From positions 1 to 28,281 of IMG/VR virus record IMGVR_UViG_3300025168_000480: a DNA stretch of 28,281 bases. The stretch is one strand, 5' to 3'. Each line of letters opens with the position of its first letter. Position 1 is the first letter of the stretch. Below the pieces are notes generated by a model. That model was not told the origin of the DNA. It saw only the letters and a program-made list of their open reading frames with translations, and did no database searches. This DNA is from a virus. The position numbers were made by a program, and so were the translations under genes. This document shows positions 10,101-17,458 of this stretch, piece after piece.

Positions 10101-11626
10101 TGTGGTACAGTTTTTCTTAATAAATTATTATTTTGACTATCGAATGCACTTGCAGAAGCTGCAGCAGATTTTCTCCAGTTAAGAGCTTTAGTGTTTTTAA
10201 CATTTAAAAGTTCATATGAAGCTCCTGGTAAAAATATACTATGAACTGCCCAGTCAAATAAATCATCTGAATCCCATTGTAAGTAGTCTTCTTTCCAGCG
10301 TGCGTTTTTATATGAACCTGATAATTTAGGAAATGGTGTTATAACTGATCTAGTCCAATCTCGTTCTCCTCCTCCTTTTGATCCTGATAAGGTAATATAT
10401 TTTGAATCAGAACCACTTTCAAAGTATAACCATTTTTCAAAATCATCGAATTCGTTTATTAATTTTACTTTTTTATCTACCCACTTTTTTTGATATTTTT
10501 TATTGTATAAGGTTCCTCGAGAACCTGTATACTCGTAAATGTATACATCTGAAGTTGCAAAATCACTGTATTCTATTTCTTGTGCTGATCTATCGTATTG
10601 ATTTATAACTTGAAGTTTATATATAAAGTTATCAATACGTTGCTTAGCAGAGCTAAAGTGTACATAATTACTAAAGACAGAGTAGTCTATATTGAGCTGT
10701 ATACCATCTGCGCTTGAACTGTAACTATTTAGTATAGTTGTTTGTGTGTCAGGATCTGTACCTAAAACTTGATTATAACTTTTATAATCAGTCTGTAATC
10801 TAGCAGTATCATCTAAGCATAAATCAAAGTTAGGTCCTTGGATTGTTGTACCTTGTAATAGAATCGGTGCATCAAGCATTACTCTATTAATAACTGGTTG
10901 AGTTGCTTCTGCTACTAACCATGATTGATGGTTTACATTAATATTAGATGGTATAGGTTCATAAAGCTTAAGTAATATTGTATTAGGTTCATCTGGGTCA
11001 GTTGGAAAAATATCATCTATTAACCAAGCTGCAACTGTAAATATTTTATTATAGGCTAAATTTAATTGTAGAGCAGTCCACAAGGGATTATTTGGTATAG
11101 CTGCATGCGTATATGGTCCAGTAACTGCTGAAGTAACTTTAAGTCGCTGTAATCTGCTGTAAAAAGTTTCTAGTAAAGCACCTTGATTTACTTCATCATC
11201 TTCTACTACTGATGGTACTATACGTACCTCTTTACGATCTGCACTTATAGAGTGTATCTTAAATTTAGGTCCTACTGGTCCTCCAACTGCATCTCTATGA
11301 AAGTTATAAACTACATCATAAACACCATTATCAAAACCTAAACTATTTAAGTTACCGTTTATATCGAGATCTACTACAGGCATACCTTCTAGATCAGAGC
11401 CTATAGACCAACCCTCAACTTTATGATCAGAAAAAAGTAAACTTTTATTTACATCATATACATGTAACTCGACTCGATCAAAATCACTCTGACCATAGAT
11501 AGGATTTTGTAAATACCCATATACTGTATCCATTGAGGTTACATCGTCTAAAGAATATACCTGAGCTTTAACTTGACCAAAAGTCAAGTCTATTTCATCT
11601 ATATTTTTATAATAATCAAATGGCAT
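7142..11626 (-). CDS. Very large baseplate/tail structural protein with an embedded LamG-like domain
   Basis: At 1494 aa this is the largest gene in the window. A LamG-like domain ends near residue 900 with FSGSMQELRYYATPLS, similar to the two in the 1038-aa protein. The first 650 or so residues contain aromatic-rich segments typical of wedge or fiber-base proteins (for example DLFDWAVHSIFLPGASYELL and WKRIVNNLPLLLKSKGT). The C-terminal 350 or so residues are low-complexity, rich in Ser, Thr, Gln and Pro. By position after gp6 it could fill the role of T4 gp7 or gp10, but no homology is visible. AGGGAAGA precedes the ATG. The start overlaps the stop of the 387-aa gene by one base (TAATG), implying coupled translation. 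Confidence 0.65.
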   Translation of the reverse strand: MPFDYYKNIDEIDLTFGQVKAQVYSLDDVTSMDTVYGYLQNPIYGQSDFDRVELHVYDVNKSLLFSDHKVEGWSIGSDLEGMPVVDLDINGNLNSLGFDNGVYDVVYNFHRDAVGGPVGPKFKIHSISADRKEVRIVPSVVEDDEVNQGALLETFYSRLQRLKVTSAVTGPYTHAAIPNNPLWTALQLNLAYNKIFTVAAWLIDDIFPTDPDEPNTILLKLYEPIPSNINVNHQSWLVAEATQPVINRVMLDAPILLQGTTIQGPNFDLCLDDTARLQTDYKSYNQVLGTDPDTQTTILNSYSSSADGIQLNIDYSVFSNYVHFSSAKQRIDNFIYKLQVINQYDRSAQEIEYSDFATSDVYIYEYTGSRGTLYNKKYQKKWVDKKVKLINEFDDFEKWLYFESGSDSKYITLSGSKGGGERDWTRSVITPFPKLSGSYKNARWKEDYLQWDSDDLFDWAVHSIFLPGASYELLNVKNTKALNWRKSAAASASAFDSQNNNLLRKTVPQYLSDRGKDDNETYLRFLDLVAQSHDVSWTYTKFFTDLNNRLHNTNYENKHGMSDDLVYHVGKSYGIDLLTGDPNQELWEYKLGKTENGFSIQSSPTASIRTMTAQQRTAETWKRIVNNLPLLLKSKGTMTGVRSLINCYGIPEDILPVYEYGSSKKSEQTVLFKEPNFKYCLNFNQQQAVDTFWGPHHKTAGWVTSSNVTPNAVEVRVWPETTVGVHTQSIWQVNNELGITLHRSHSSAVHEGRTVGFTEFGHFSMILSSSQGYVSASTGKARIFESTNDKQIGHGWWTLLLNRHANKNSHPLGSYHTGSNFKYELTALRGDYEVIDQNVSCSLTVTGSDAYYSSSINKSWSGSLEAGKRAYLGGFVTSSKTSAYVHHQQHGAFGIPFSGSMQELRYYATPLSQSTLVDHTLATELYSSNGPTDSFNNLLLRLRLSDKANHYSGSAAKETSSKAIASVQPDQRVKYTYWDSLQEFSVSGSTINYPDSTPYGFSEEYYFINTPELGPNSYTSNKVRTEENKLLRHLSAEGRAELPSSDKYALDSNGLGIYFSPTDQINKDIFDHIGRAPLDNFIGDPKQAYESEYVDLSGFNTSYWKKYSKDTNQMTYLNELKLYDMSLFTMLKRLIPARANADLGVVIEPHFIERSKISPPGRMSISGDGSPAPIAQTTAQVAKVQQLTSPLVNKPRVTQLGYQLPPQVLVAKLGKPSKKPTKINIKQVSPLNSVMKSFSAITQQSTPSAKPEFIQNTTTVDGTIGSSDSPIITLSNKNTKSIGKNTIAYQAAKEREKQGSTSSVPSHLSSTTNGSMLEPINGSLRVTNKVSSSQYTFTSLQKSSSLGSSGYNTATSNYIKVQTPGYVSSASFLHIGEYRKSEFRKTTKYFYKGNGTTAHTMLSASLGKAFEDGRSFNKFAFSHSLVLAEVSDYNLGGTTGTDRTRHAGTQVTAPDFNINSTETPDRGPVVSFTIGDPNQIITSDPSFRGNLTIE

Positions 11627-12789
11627 TACATCTTCCCTATTAATTGTTTAAAGTCAGTATCAATTGTACGTCTATATTGAGATAGAGTAAATGATTGACT
11701 TCGTAAGCTAACTCTGAGTTTAGGTGAGTCATTAGGTTTTAACAATATTACCCCATTATCGTTTCGTACTAATTTTTGTTTTATAGTCTCTCTGTCACCT
11801 ATAATTACTATATCCTCATCAGATGCTAGTTTTGTATCACCTGCTAATTCACCTACTGCAAGTCTTGCTTGTTTCTTTTTAGTAACTTCTATATCTTCTT
11901 CTGATAAAATAAGATCGCTATCAGAAAGGTTTGGTCTAGCCATGTCTCCTACTAACTCGACTGTAGCTTCAAGCTTGACACCGCTCTCTAATTCTATTTC
12001 TTCTTCATCTATTACGTCTTCGATACGAACTGTAAACACTGGTTTACCGTGGCTGTCTACAAAATCAGTAATTGCAGCTATATTAGGTAACGGTTCTTCT
12101 GGTTCATCTGGTATTGGGTCTCCAGTTTCTGGATCTGCAAATACACAACTACCATCATCTATTAAAGCTGCTGGATCATAATTTTCTGCATCAGGATCTG
12201 TACAACCTCTTCTTAACTCTTCTACTACTATAGGATCAGGTAAATCAAATTGAGTTTGTTCTTGACCTAAATCTAAATCTACTACAACTTCGTTATTAAT
12301 AACTATATTAGGAAACTCTACTCTATTGTCACAGTCTTTTTGATTTTCTAAAGCAACTTCAGTTGGTGTTATAGCAGGAGGTGGTTTAACTATATCTTGA
12401 ACCGGATCTACAGGTTGTCTACCCGGATCTACCTTACCTTCTATTTCTTTTATAACCTCGTTAGACTCTTCAATAATCTTATCTATTTCAGTTTTAACTG
12501 GAGATTCTGGTTGAGGTCGTTCAGGATCAGGCTTCGGTGGAGGTGGAGGTATAGTTCTTATAAACTCCGGATTAGGTTTACCATCTTTAATAGGTGGTAT
12601 ATAAGGAGATTCACCTCCTGATGTACGCACTGGTGATTCAGGTAGCGGTCGTGCAATGACTGTAGGTATAGGCTTACCAATAGGTACATCTGACCTACCT
12701 ACATTAGCTTGAGCTTTCTGTAAGGGTGTCTTACCTGCATCTCGTATCTTTTGAGCGCGAGTTATATTAACTTTTTTATTTATAGCCAT
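11626..12789 (-). CDS. Pro-rich structural protein with a DDGSC cysteine/aspartate motif
   Basis: The 387-aa product has a proline-rich, probably extended N-terminal third (PPPPPKPDPERPQPES near 81-96). A GCTDPDAENYDP...DDGSC motif follows at residues 195-215, then an acidic beta-rich C-terminal part. The motif has paired cysteines and an Asp-rich Ca-binding-like spacing. It occurs in secreted Bacteroidetes proteins and in structural proteins of marine phages. Flanking genes suggest a baseplate-associated or fiber-linking role. The stop is joined to the 1494-aa start and the start to the 371-aa stop as TAATG, so the three genes form a translationally coupled run. There is no Shine-Dalgarno of its own. 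The specific function is unknown. Confidence 0.6.
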   Translation of the reverse strand: MAINKKVNITRAQKIRDAGKTPLQKAQANVGRSDVPIGKPIPTVIARPLPESPVRTSGGESPYIPPIKDGKPNPEFIRTIPPPPPKPDPERPQPESPVKTEIDKIIEESNEVIKEIEGKVDPGRQPVDPVQDIVKPPPAITPTEVALENQKDCDNRVEFPNIVINNEVVVDLDLGQEQTQFDLPDPIVVEELRRGCTDPDAENYDPAALIDDGSCVFADPETGDPIPDEPEEPLPNIAAITDFVDSHGKPVFTVRIEDVIDEEEIELESGVKLEATVELVGDMARPNLSDSDLILSEEDIEVTKKKQARLAVGELAGDTKLASDEDIVIIGDRETIKQKLVRNDNGVILLKPNDSPKLRVSLRSQSFTLSQYRRTIDTDFKQLIGKM

Positions 12790-13904
12790 TATCTATTAAC
12801 CTTAAAGTAAAAGTTTTCGTCATAAACGACTACTGAACTATCTGATTGAGTCACTTGAAAACATAGTTTATAATAACGTTCAGGCATAAATGAATCCATT
12901 TCTAATTTCATAAAATTACCTGATGAGTCGCAACTTAATTTAGTTCCTTGATTACTGTAGGGTATAATAAACTCTTCTGTGATCGCATCTTTCACACCAT
13001 AATAAGAGGATGTTGGTAAAAATTTAATAGTTTTAAAATTAGATTGAGTAGAAAAAGTTTTAGTAGGATATCTATCACGTCCTACTACTCTAATTTTAGG
13101 TTGTTCTTTTGTACTATATTCATGTTTAAGATTTTTTACATAAACTACACTTTGATCTGAAGTTAATTCAGATAATCCAGACGAATCAAAACTTGAATCA
13201 TCATAAACTACTTCTAGTCTAGGTTGATATACCGTATTAGTCTGTCTTGAAAAAAATTGAACGCTACCATAATTAGTAGAATCAGTTTCTTGTGATCCTG
13301 AACGTAGTATTATTAACCCGTCGTTATTTCTACTACCGGTTAAAAGGTACTGTATAGCAGGGGTTACATCCATTCTTAAATCAGCTGATTCGTGTTCAAA
13401 TGATTGTGTACCGTAATAATCGTTATACCAAGTACCACCACCTGTAACACTATTAAATACCATAGCTGAACCGTCAGCTAGAGAGCGTGAAGTCCACTGT
13501 GTATCTCTTGCAGCTATATACTCTATACTAGTTGCTTGCTTATCTCTATATATCCATGAAGAAGCTATATTATCAAATAAATTTAATGCAGTAGGTTCCA
13601 GTTTCCTACCTGACCCTTCATCCCAAGATTGAGATACAGCGTATGCAATTAAGGTATATTCTTTTGGTACTTCAAATGCTCCTGCTTGATATAGGTTTAA
13701 ATAAAATCGAGGGTTATTAATTTTACCGGCCGCTACTGATGAACTAACTTGATCTAGAGGGAATTTAATTAAAATTCTAGAGGAATGTATTCCAGCTGAT
13801 GAAGAAATTTTAGTTAATTCGAGTACTGAATCAAGCCCAGCATTTAAGCTTCCAGTTTTTTCGTAGATAGTGTTATCTGAATCTGCGTATATAGATTTTA
13901 TCAT
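12789..13904 (-). CDS. Structural protein with a DNRLRE-like N-terminal beta-sandwich
   Basis: The 371-aa product starts with a pattern resembling DNRLRE-type domains: an N-terminal strand ending DNTIYE, then RILIKFPLD, a RFYLNLY strand, LIAYAVSQSWDEG, and later DVTPAIQYLLTG and NDGLIILRSG (roughly residues 1-230). Such modules are adhesive or structural beta-sandwiches. The remainder is another beta-rich segment. It lies directly after gp6 in transcription order, where T4 has gp7 and gp8, so a baseplate wedge or periphery role is plausible; this is positional inference only. TTAGGAG precedes the ATG at good spacing. Its stop is fused to the next start (TAATG). Confidence 0.55.
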   Translation of the reverse strand: MIKSIYADSDNTIYEKTGSLNAGLDSVLELTKISSSAGIHSSRILIKFPLDQVSSSVAAGKINNPRFYLNLYQAGAFEVPKEYTLIAYAVSQSWDEGSGRKLEPTALNLFDNIASSWIYRDKQATSIEYIAARDTQWTSRSLADGSAMVFNSVTGGGTWYNDYYGTQSFEHESADLRMDVTPAIQYLLTGSRNNDGLIILRSGSQETDSTNYGSVQFFSRQTNTVYQPRLEVVYDDSSFDSSGLSELTSDQSVVYVKNLKHEYSTKEQPKIRVVGRDRYPTKTFSTQSNFKTIKFLPTSSYYGVKDAITEEFIIPYSNQGTKLSCDSSGNFMKLEMDSFMPERYYKLCFQVTQSDSSVVVYDENFYFKVNR

Positions 13905-13914
13905 TTTATAGCTC

Positions 13915-15801
13915 CTAAACTGATACTACACGTCCTTTAATATCTGAATTTGGATATTTAATTTCAAATATGCTAGGGTCAAGTGATGGGTATATTACCT
14001 GATTTCGTGTTGCTTGATTAATGTCGTAAATATTACCTGAATATCCTGATTGCTCGTCTTGAAGATTATATACATCAATTTTTACAATACTCTGAAGTCC
14101 CATTATAGTAGATAATTCAGTATACAGGTCTGATAATATAATAGGTTGGTTTATCTGCCAATCATCTATATTAAAAAACTGTTGTACGCTTTTAATAGAT
14201 TTTAATAATACATCATTACTATTGAATCCTGGTAATGTTAATATTTCAAAATCTATACCGATATTTATGATAAAAGCATTCTTAATAGTAATTGAATCAG
14301 TTAATAACCTATATGGACTTAGATAACTTTTTATATTTTCTTTGGTTGCTGGATTAGTTTTTACCAGCGCTTTATTTGCATTATATGATAACGTATATAA
14401 ACTTACTGCGAATGGATTTCTCAATCTATTATTAGTATCGCTAATATTTAATTTTTCATCTTGAGTAGCATATACTTTTGCTACTGAACCAAAACTACCT
14501 GGCATAGTCATAGTACGAATCATATAATCATCTTTACTAACTACTCGACCTTGAGCGTTAAAAAATGCTAAGGCGTTATCACGTATTTCATCTGCAGACT
14601 CTGCTCCTCTACCACCTTGAGCTGGTACTGGGTTAGTAGCTGCTACTGATTTTTTAGTACTATTAAATAAGACTCTATCTAGCCCCGCTCCTTCACTAAT
14701 AAAATTAATTAAATCTATGTCAGCTATTTCACCAGATGCAACATTATCTTTTATACCATTACCAATAGTATACTCAACTGTTATAGTAGTACTATATGGT
14801 GCTTCTCCGTAAGCTTTAGTATACATAAAATTAGATGGATCAATAAATTGATTACTAGTTGGAGTTACTGTAGGTAATGCAGATCCAGCATTTTTAGGAT
14901 TTGGTATAACCTCTTCATCTGGCCTAGTTGAAGTTCCTGGACCAAACTCTAGTACATATCTACCGTCTTCACGAACTCTAGAGGTAAACCGTTTTGAAGT
15001 CTTTTTTAATTTAAGTAAGTATGGAGTCTCTTGATTATATATGGTTAAATCTGGATCAACATACTGATCATTCTGTACTTGTTTAAATACTGTATCTTGT
15101 GCTAAATATGGAACTTCAGTCCACTCTTTTCCTGATGCATCTGTAACTTTAATTATTTCAATAATATTAGTTCTAGCTAATGCTATCTGTAAAAATGGTT
15201 GCACTGCACCTACTTGAAAAGTTTCAGTAACTGGTGTCCCTGATTGAAATCCTGCTTGCTTTCTTAATAGATAAAAGGTTGGGTCTCCTGTTGAATCATC
15301 TGTAGAAAATATAGAGACCTCTGTAGGGTTAGTAGATCCTGATACAGTAAAATCTATTGGCAGGTTACGTCTGTATACTGTACCATTAGTAGATCTAACT
15401 CTCATACCACCTCTAATAGATAGTGCGTAGTCGAAATCTGGTCTATTATTTAAACCAGCTCCTTTAGCTGGAATAGTTTGAAATATATCTACATCAACAT
15501 TAGCTGATATAGCTTGCTTAGGTTTATACCCGAGAGCTTGAGCTAAGGATATAACATTTTTACGTTCTGATGCGTAGGGTAGTAAGGTTTCCTTAAACTG
15601 TTTATCTAAGTAAAAGCTCAATACATCTCCTACATAAGCAGTCGTCTCTAGGAACATCATTCCTGGAGATGCTTCGCTGAAGTCATTAAAGGTTGTTGGG
15701 TAATAAGTTTTTGCAAAATTTAATAAATTCTTACGGATAGTAGGAAAATCCTTACCAGTATATTTAATATCTTTGCTTATTTTTTTATTTATTGATGCCA
15801 T
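13915..15801 (-). CDS. 6: Baseplate wedge protein gp6-like (baseplate J family)
   Basis: The 628-aa length is close to T4 gp6 (660 aa). The N-terminus has the features expected of gp6/J proteins: KDFPTIRKNLLNFAKTYYP, then FNDFSEASPGMMFLETTAYV with YVGDVLSFYLDKQFKE. A core follows with ADEIRDNALAFFNAQGRVVSKDDY (about 405-430), as in gpJ-type baseplate proteins. gp6 forms the inner ring of the baseplate around the hub and drives its expansion on infection. It lies 7 nt after gp25, the same adjacency found in many contractile-tail clusters. TAGGAAAG lies about 6 nt before the ATG. Confidence 0.88.
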   Translation of the reverse strand: MASINKKISKDIKYTGKDFPTIRKNLLNFAKTYYPTTFNDFSEASPGMMFLETTAYVGDVLSFYLDKQFKETLLPYASERKNVISLAQALGYKPKQAISANVDVDIFQTIPAKGAGLNNRPDFDYALSIRGGMRVRSTNGTVYRRNLPIDFTVSGSTNPTEVSIFSTDDSTGDPTFYLLRKQAGFQSGTPVTETFQVGAVQPFLQIALARTNIIEIIKVTDASGKEWTEVPYLAQDTVFKQVQNDQYVDPDLTIYNQETPYLLKLKKTSKRFTSRVREDGRYVLEFGPGTSTRPDEEVIPNPKNAGSALPTVTPTSNQFIDPSNFMYTKAYGEAPYSTTITVEYTIGNGIKDNVASGEIADIDLINFISEGAGLDRVLFNSTKKSVAATNPVPAQGGRGAESADEIRDNALAFFNAQGRVVSKDDYMIRTMTMPGSFGSVAKVYATQDEKLNISDTNNRLRNPFAVSLYTLSYNANKALVKTNPATKENIKSYLSPYRLLTDSITIKNAFIINIGIDFEILTLPGFNSNDVLLKSIKSVQQFFNIDDWQINQPIILSDLYTELSTIMGLQSIVKIDVYNLQDEQSGYSGNIYDINQATRNQVIYPSLDPSIFEIKYPNSDIKGRVVSV

Positions 15802-15808
15802 GTCTTTC

Positions 15809-16240
15809 CTACATATTCATTACTGTTACACTACCATCTGAGCCGAACTTAAAAGTTACTGATTTGAATTCTGTGATATCATCAACTACACTAAAGTTTA
15901 ACTCTACTACTATTTTATACTGATCTATATTTTCTATATCACGATTTACTTTTACTGGTCCTAATTTTACATACGGTAGCCAAAATTTAACTGAATCCAT
16001 TATTTCGGTACGGATCATTGAAGTTAAATCTCGAGTATTAGGTTCAAATAAAAATCTTCTTAAATTAGTACCAAACTGAGGTTGCATAATCCGTTCACCT
16101 TTATTAGTTAATAAAAGATTAACTATATTAGTTTTAGCTTGATCTAGAGTTGTATAATTTAATTTTAAATTAGATCTCCCAGAACCAAACGGTAACGCTA
16201 TCCCTATACCAATATCATCTCTACCGAACAAGTTTGCCAT
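15809..16240 (-). CDS. 25: Baseplate wedge protein gp25-like (GPW/gp25 family)
   Basis: The 143-aa protein has the GPW/gp25 pattern: NIVNLLLTNKGERIMQPQFG at about 35-54, then TNLRRFLFEP and a short helix ending in a strand. Length fits T4 gp25 (132 aa). gp25 is the most conserved wedge component of contractile machines; it resembles the T6SS protein TssE and helps nucleate sheath assembly. It sits between the 172-aa unknown (4-nt gap) and gp6 (7-nt gap). No clear Shine-Dalgarno is present, so translation may depend on coupling to the upstream gene. Assignment is confident. Confidence 0.92.
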   Translation of the reverse strand: MANLFGRDDIGIGIALPFGSGRSNLKLNYTTLDQAKTNIVNLLLTNKGERIMQPQFGTNLRRFLFEPNTRDLTSMIRTEIMDSVKFWLPYVKLGPVKVNRDIENIDQYKIVVELNFSVVDDITEFKSVTFKFGSDGSVTVMNM

Positions 16241-16243
16241 TTT

Positions 16244-16762
16244 TTACTTTTTAAACTTTTTTACTAACTCAGAATAATCTCTAGTTAGTGCTTTTGCTAC
16301 TCCAGGATCAACTTCAGTAGCATGATTAACTCCACCTGCTATATTAGTTTTAGGCATCATTTCCTGTATTGATGGAGTTCCTGAAGGATTCATATCCCCA
16401 TACCCCATTTTAGCTGCTAATGATGATCTATCAAATCCTTGTGCTGAATCTGCTGTATATGCTTGTCGATTCATAGTTGGATATTCTTGATTTCCTGCTT
16501 CTATCTCTCCAGCTGTTTCATTCAATATTGCATTTAATGTAGCATTTTTAGTATATTGCTTTTGAGCTCTAGGTTTAGGTTTACGTGCTGCTCGCTCAAT
16601 ACCATCTTGAAGACCTAATGCATGCTTTAAGCCTTTTTTAAATTCTTTTTTTGTAACCTTTGGTTTTGCTGCTTTTTGTTCATTTAATAGAGTACGTACT
16701 TCTTTACGAACCTCTTCACGAACAATCTTTCTTATAACTTGTGCTAATTTGTTTGTTGACAT
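16244..16762 (-). CDS. Unrecognised 172-aa basic protein in the baseplate cluster
   Basis: The first 50 or so residues are a highly charged, probably helical or coiled-coil segment (LAQVIRKIVREEVRKEVRTL). A Lys/Arg-rich stretch follows (about 55-75), then a less ordered part rich in Asn, Gly, Ala and Met that ends in a short basic helix (LVKKFKK). GAGGAG sits 5 nt before the ATG, a strong ribosome-binding site. It lies immediately upstream of gp25. The helical start and disordered rest suit a chaperone, scaffold or linker role, but I recognise no family. Confidence 0.5.
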   Translation of the reverse strand: MSTNKLAQVIRKIVREEVRKEVRTLLNEQKAAKPKVTKKEFKKGLKHALGLQDGIERAARKPKPRAQKQYTKNATLNAILNETAGEIEAGNQEYPTMNRQAYTADSAQGFDRSSLAAKMGYGDMNPSGTPSIQEMMPKTNIAGGVNHATEVDPGVAKALTRDYSELVKKFKK

Positions 16763-16829
16763 GTTTCTCCTCTAAATATACTTTATCATATATAAATATA
16801 ACTATTACTAAATTGTCGGTTAAAAACCT

Positions 16830-17426
16830 CTATGATACTCCCACCCATGGCACAGGTGTTGGTACTGGTCCTGCAGGTGTTGGTACTAACCCAGTATATA
16901 ATCCTGATATCATGGTTAAATGTTGTGTAAATCCTGATACTAAAATAGTTGCTATTAGTGAGCATTGATTCGAATGAAATGCATCGTTTATAGTTGATGC
17001 TAATGCTGGTATAGCTCCAAGACCTGGATCTAATTGTGTTACACCAGGCGCTGGTGCTACCGTTGGAGGGTGAGGTGGTACTGGTTGATATTGTACAGCT
17101 GCCCATGCATTTACTGTAGCAGTAGCTGCTGGCAGCCAACCTGGCACTCCTATATCTATACCTTCAGGTGGTACTCCAGCCTGATTAAATACTTGAGCAA
17201 ATGAAGCTTTCCAACCACTCTCCATAGTTGCTTTTACCCAACCACTAGCTACTAGATTATTATAAGGTATAATACCAGCAGTTGTAATTGCTAGTTCATA
17301 TTCGTCAGCTATCTTTTTAGCAGTTGGTGCACCGGCTTGTTGCCAATCTTCGTCTGTATCACCGTTTGCAAAACCACAAAACCATGAGTTCATAGCTGCT
17401 GTAAATCCTGGCCAATTAGCTGGCAT
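16830..17426 (-). CDS. Unrecognised 198-aa probable tail-tip or baseplate protein
   Basis: The N-terminal 120 or so residues are Trp/Ala-rich and probably helical (WPGFTAAMNSWFCGF near the start, later VNAWAAVQYQ). A Pro-rich linker follows (VPPHPPTVAPAPG), then a second Ala/Leu/Ile-rich segment and a Pro-rich tail ending WVGVS. The PTPAGP in the tail also appears near the end of the adjacent gp5-like protein (HPTPAGPSGPP), hinting that both contribute to one complex. AAGGAG lies 8 nt before the ATG. An overlapping minus frame (16786-17139) is rejected as a shadow. No family recognised; a spike-associated role is inferred from position. Confidence 0.5.
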   Translation of the reverse strand: MPANWPGFTAAMNSWFCGFANGDTDEDWQQAGAPTAKKIADEYELAITTAGIIPYNNLVASGWVKATMESGWKASFAQVFNQAGVPPEGIDIGVPGWLPAATATVNAWAAVQYQPVPPHPPTVAPAPGVTQLDPGLGAIPALASTINDAFHSNQCSLIATILVSGFTQHLTMISGLYTGLVPTPAGPVPTPVPWVGVS

Positions 17427-17442
17427 AAATTATCTCCTTTTT

Positions 17443-17458
17443 AAGTCGTTAACGACTT
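17443..17458. repeat. Perfect 16-bp palindrome between the gp5-like and 198-aa genes
   Basis: AAGTCGTT followed directly by AACGACTT forms a perfect palindrome. It abuts the gp5-like stop and lies a few bases before the AAGGAG of the next gene. As RNA it would make a 5-bp stem with a GUUAAC loop. No T run follows on the coding strand, so an operator, RNase site or translational hairpin fits better than a terminator. Confidence 0.5.

Noticed and set aside
12774-12783. TATAAATA late-promoter matches near 700, 9055, 12777 and 23965
   Set aside because: All lie inside coding sequence (for example the codons for AINKK at the start of the 387-aa gene) and are expected by chance in AT-rich DNA.
16786-17139. 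Ser/Thr/Ile-rich minus-strand open frame of 117 codons
   Set aside because: It is a frame-shifted shadow of the 198-aa gene, has low-complexity composition and no ribosome site, while the 198-aa frame has AAGGAG and a normal protein composition.
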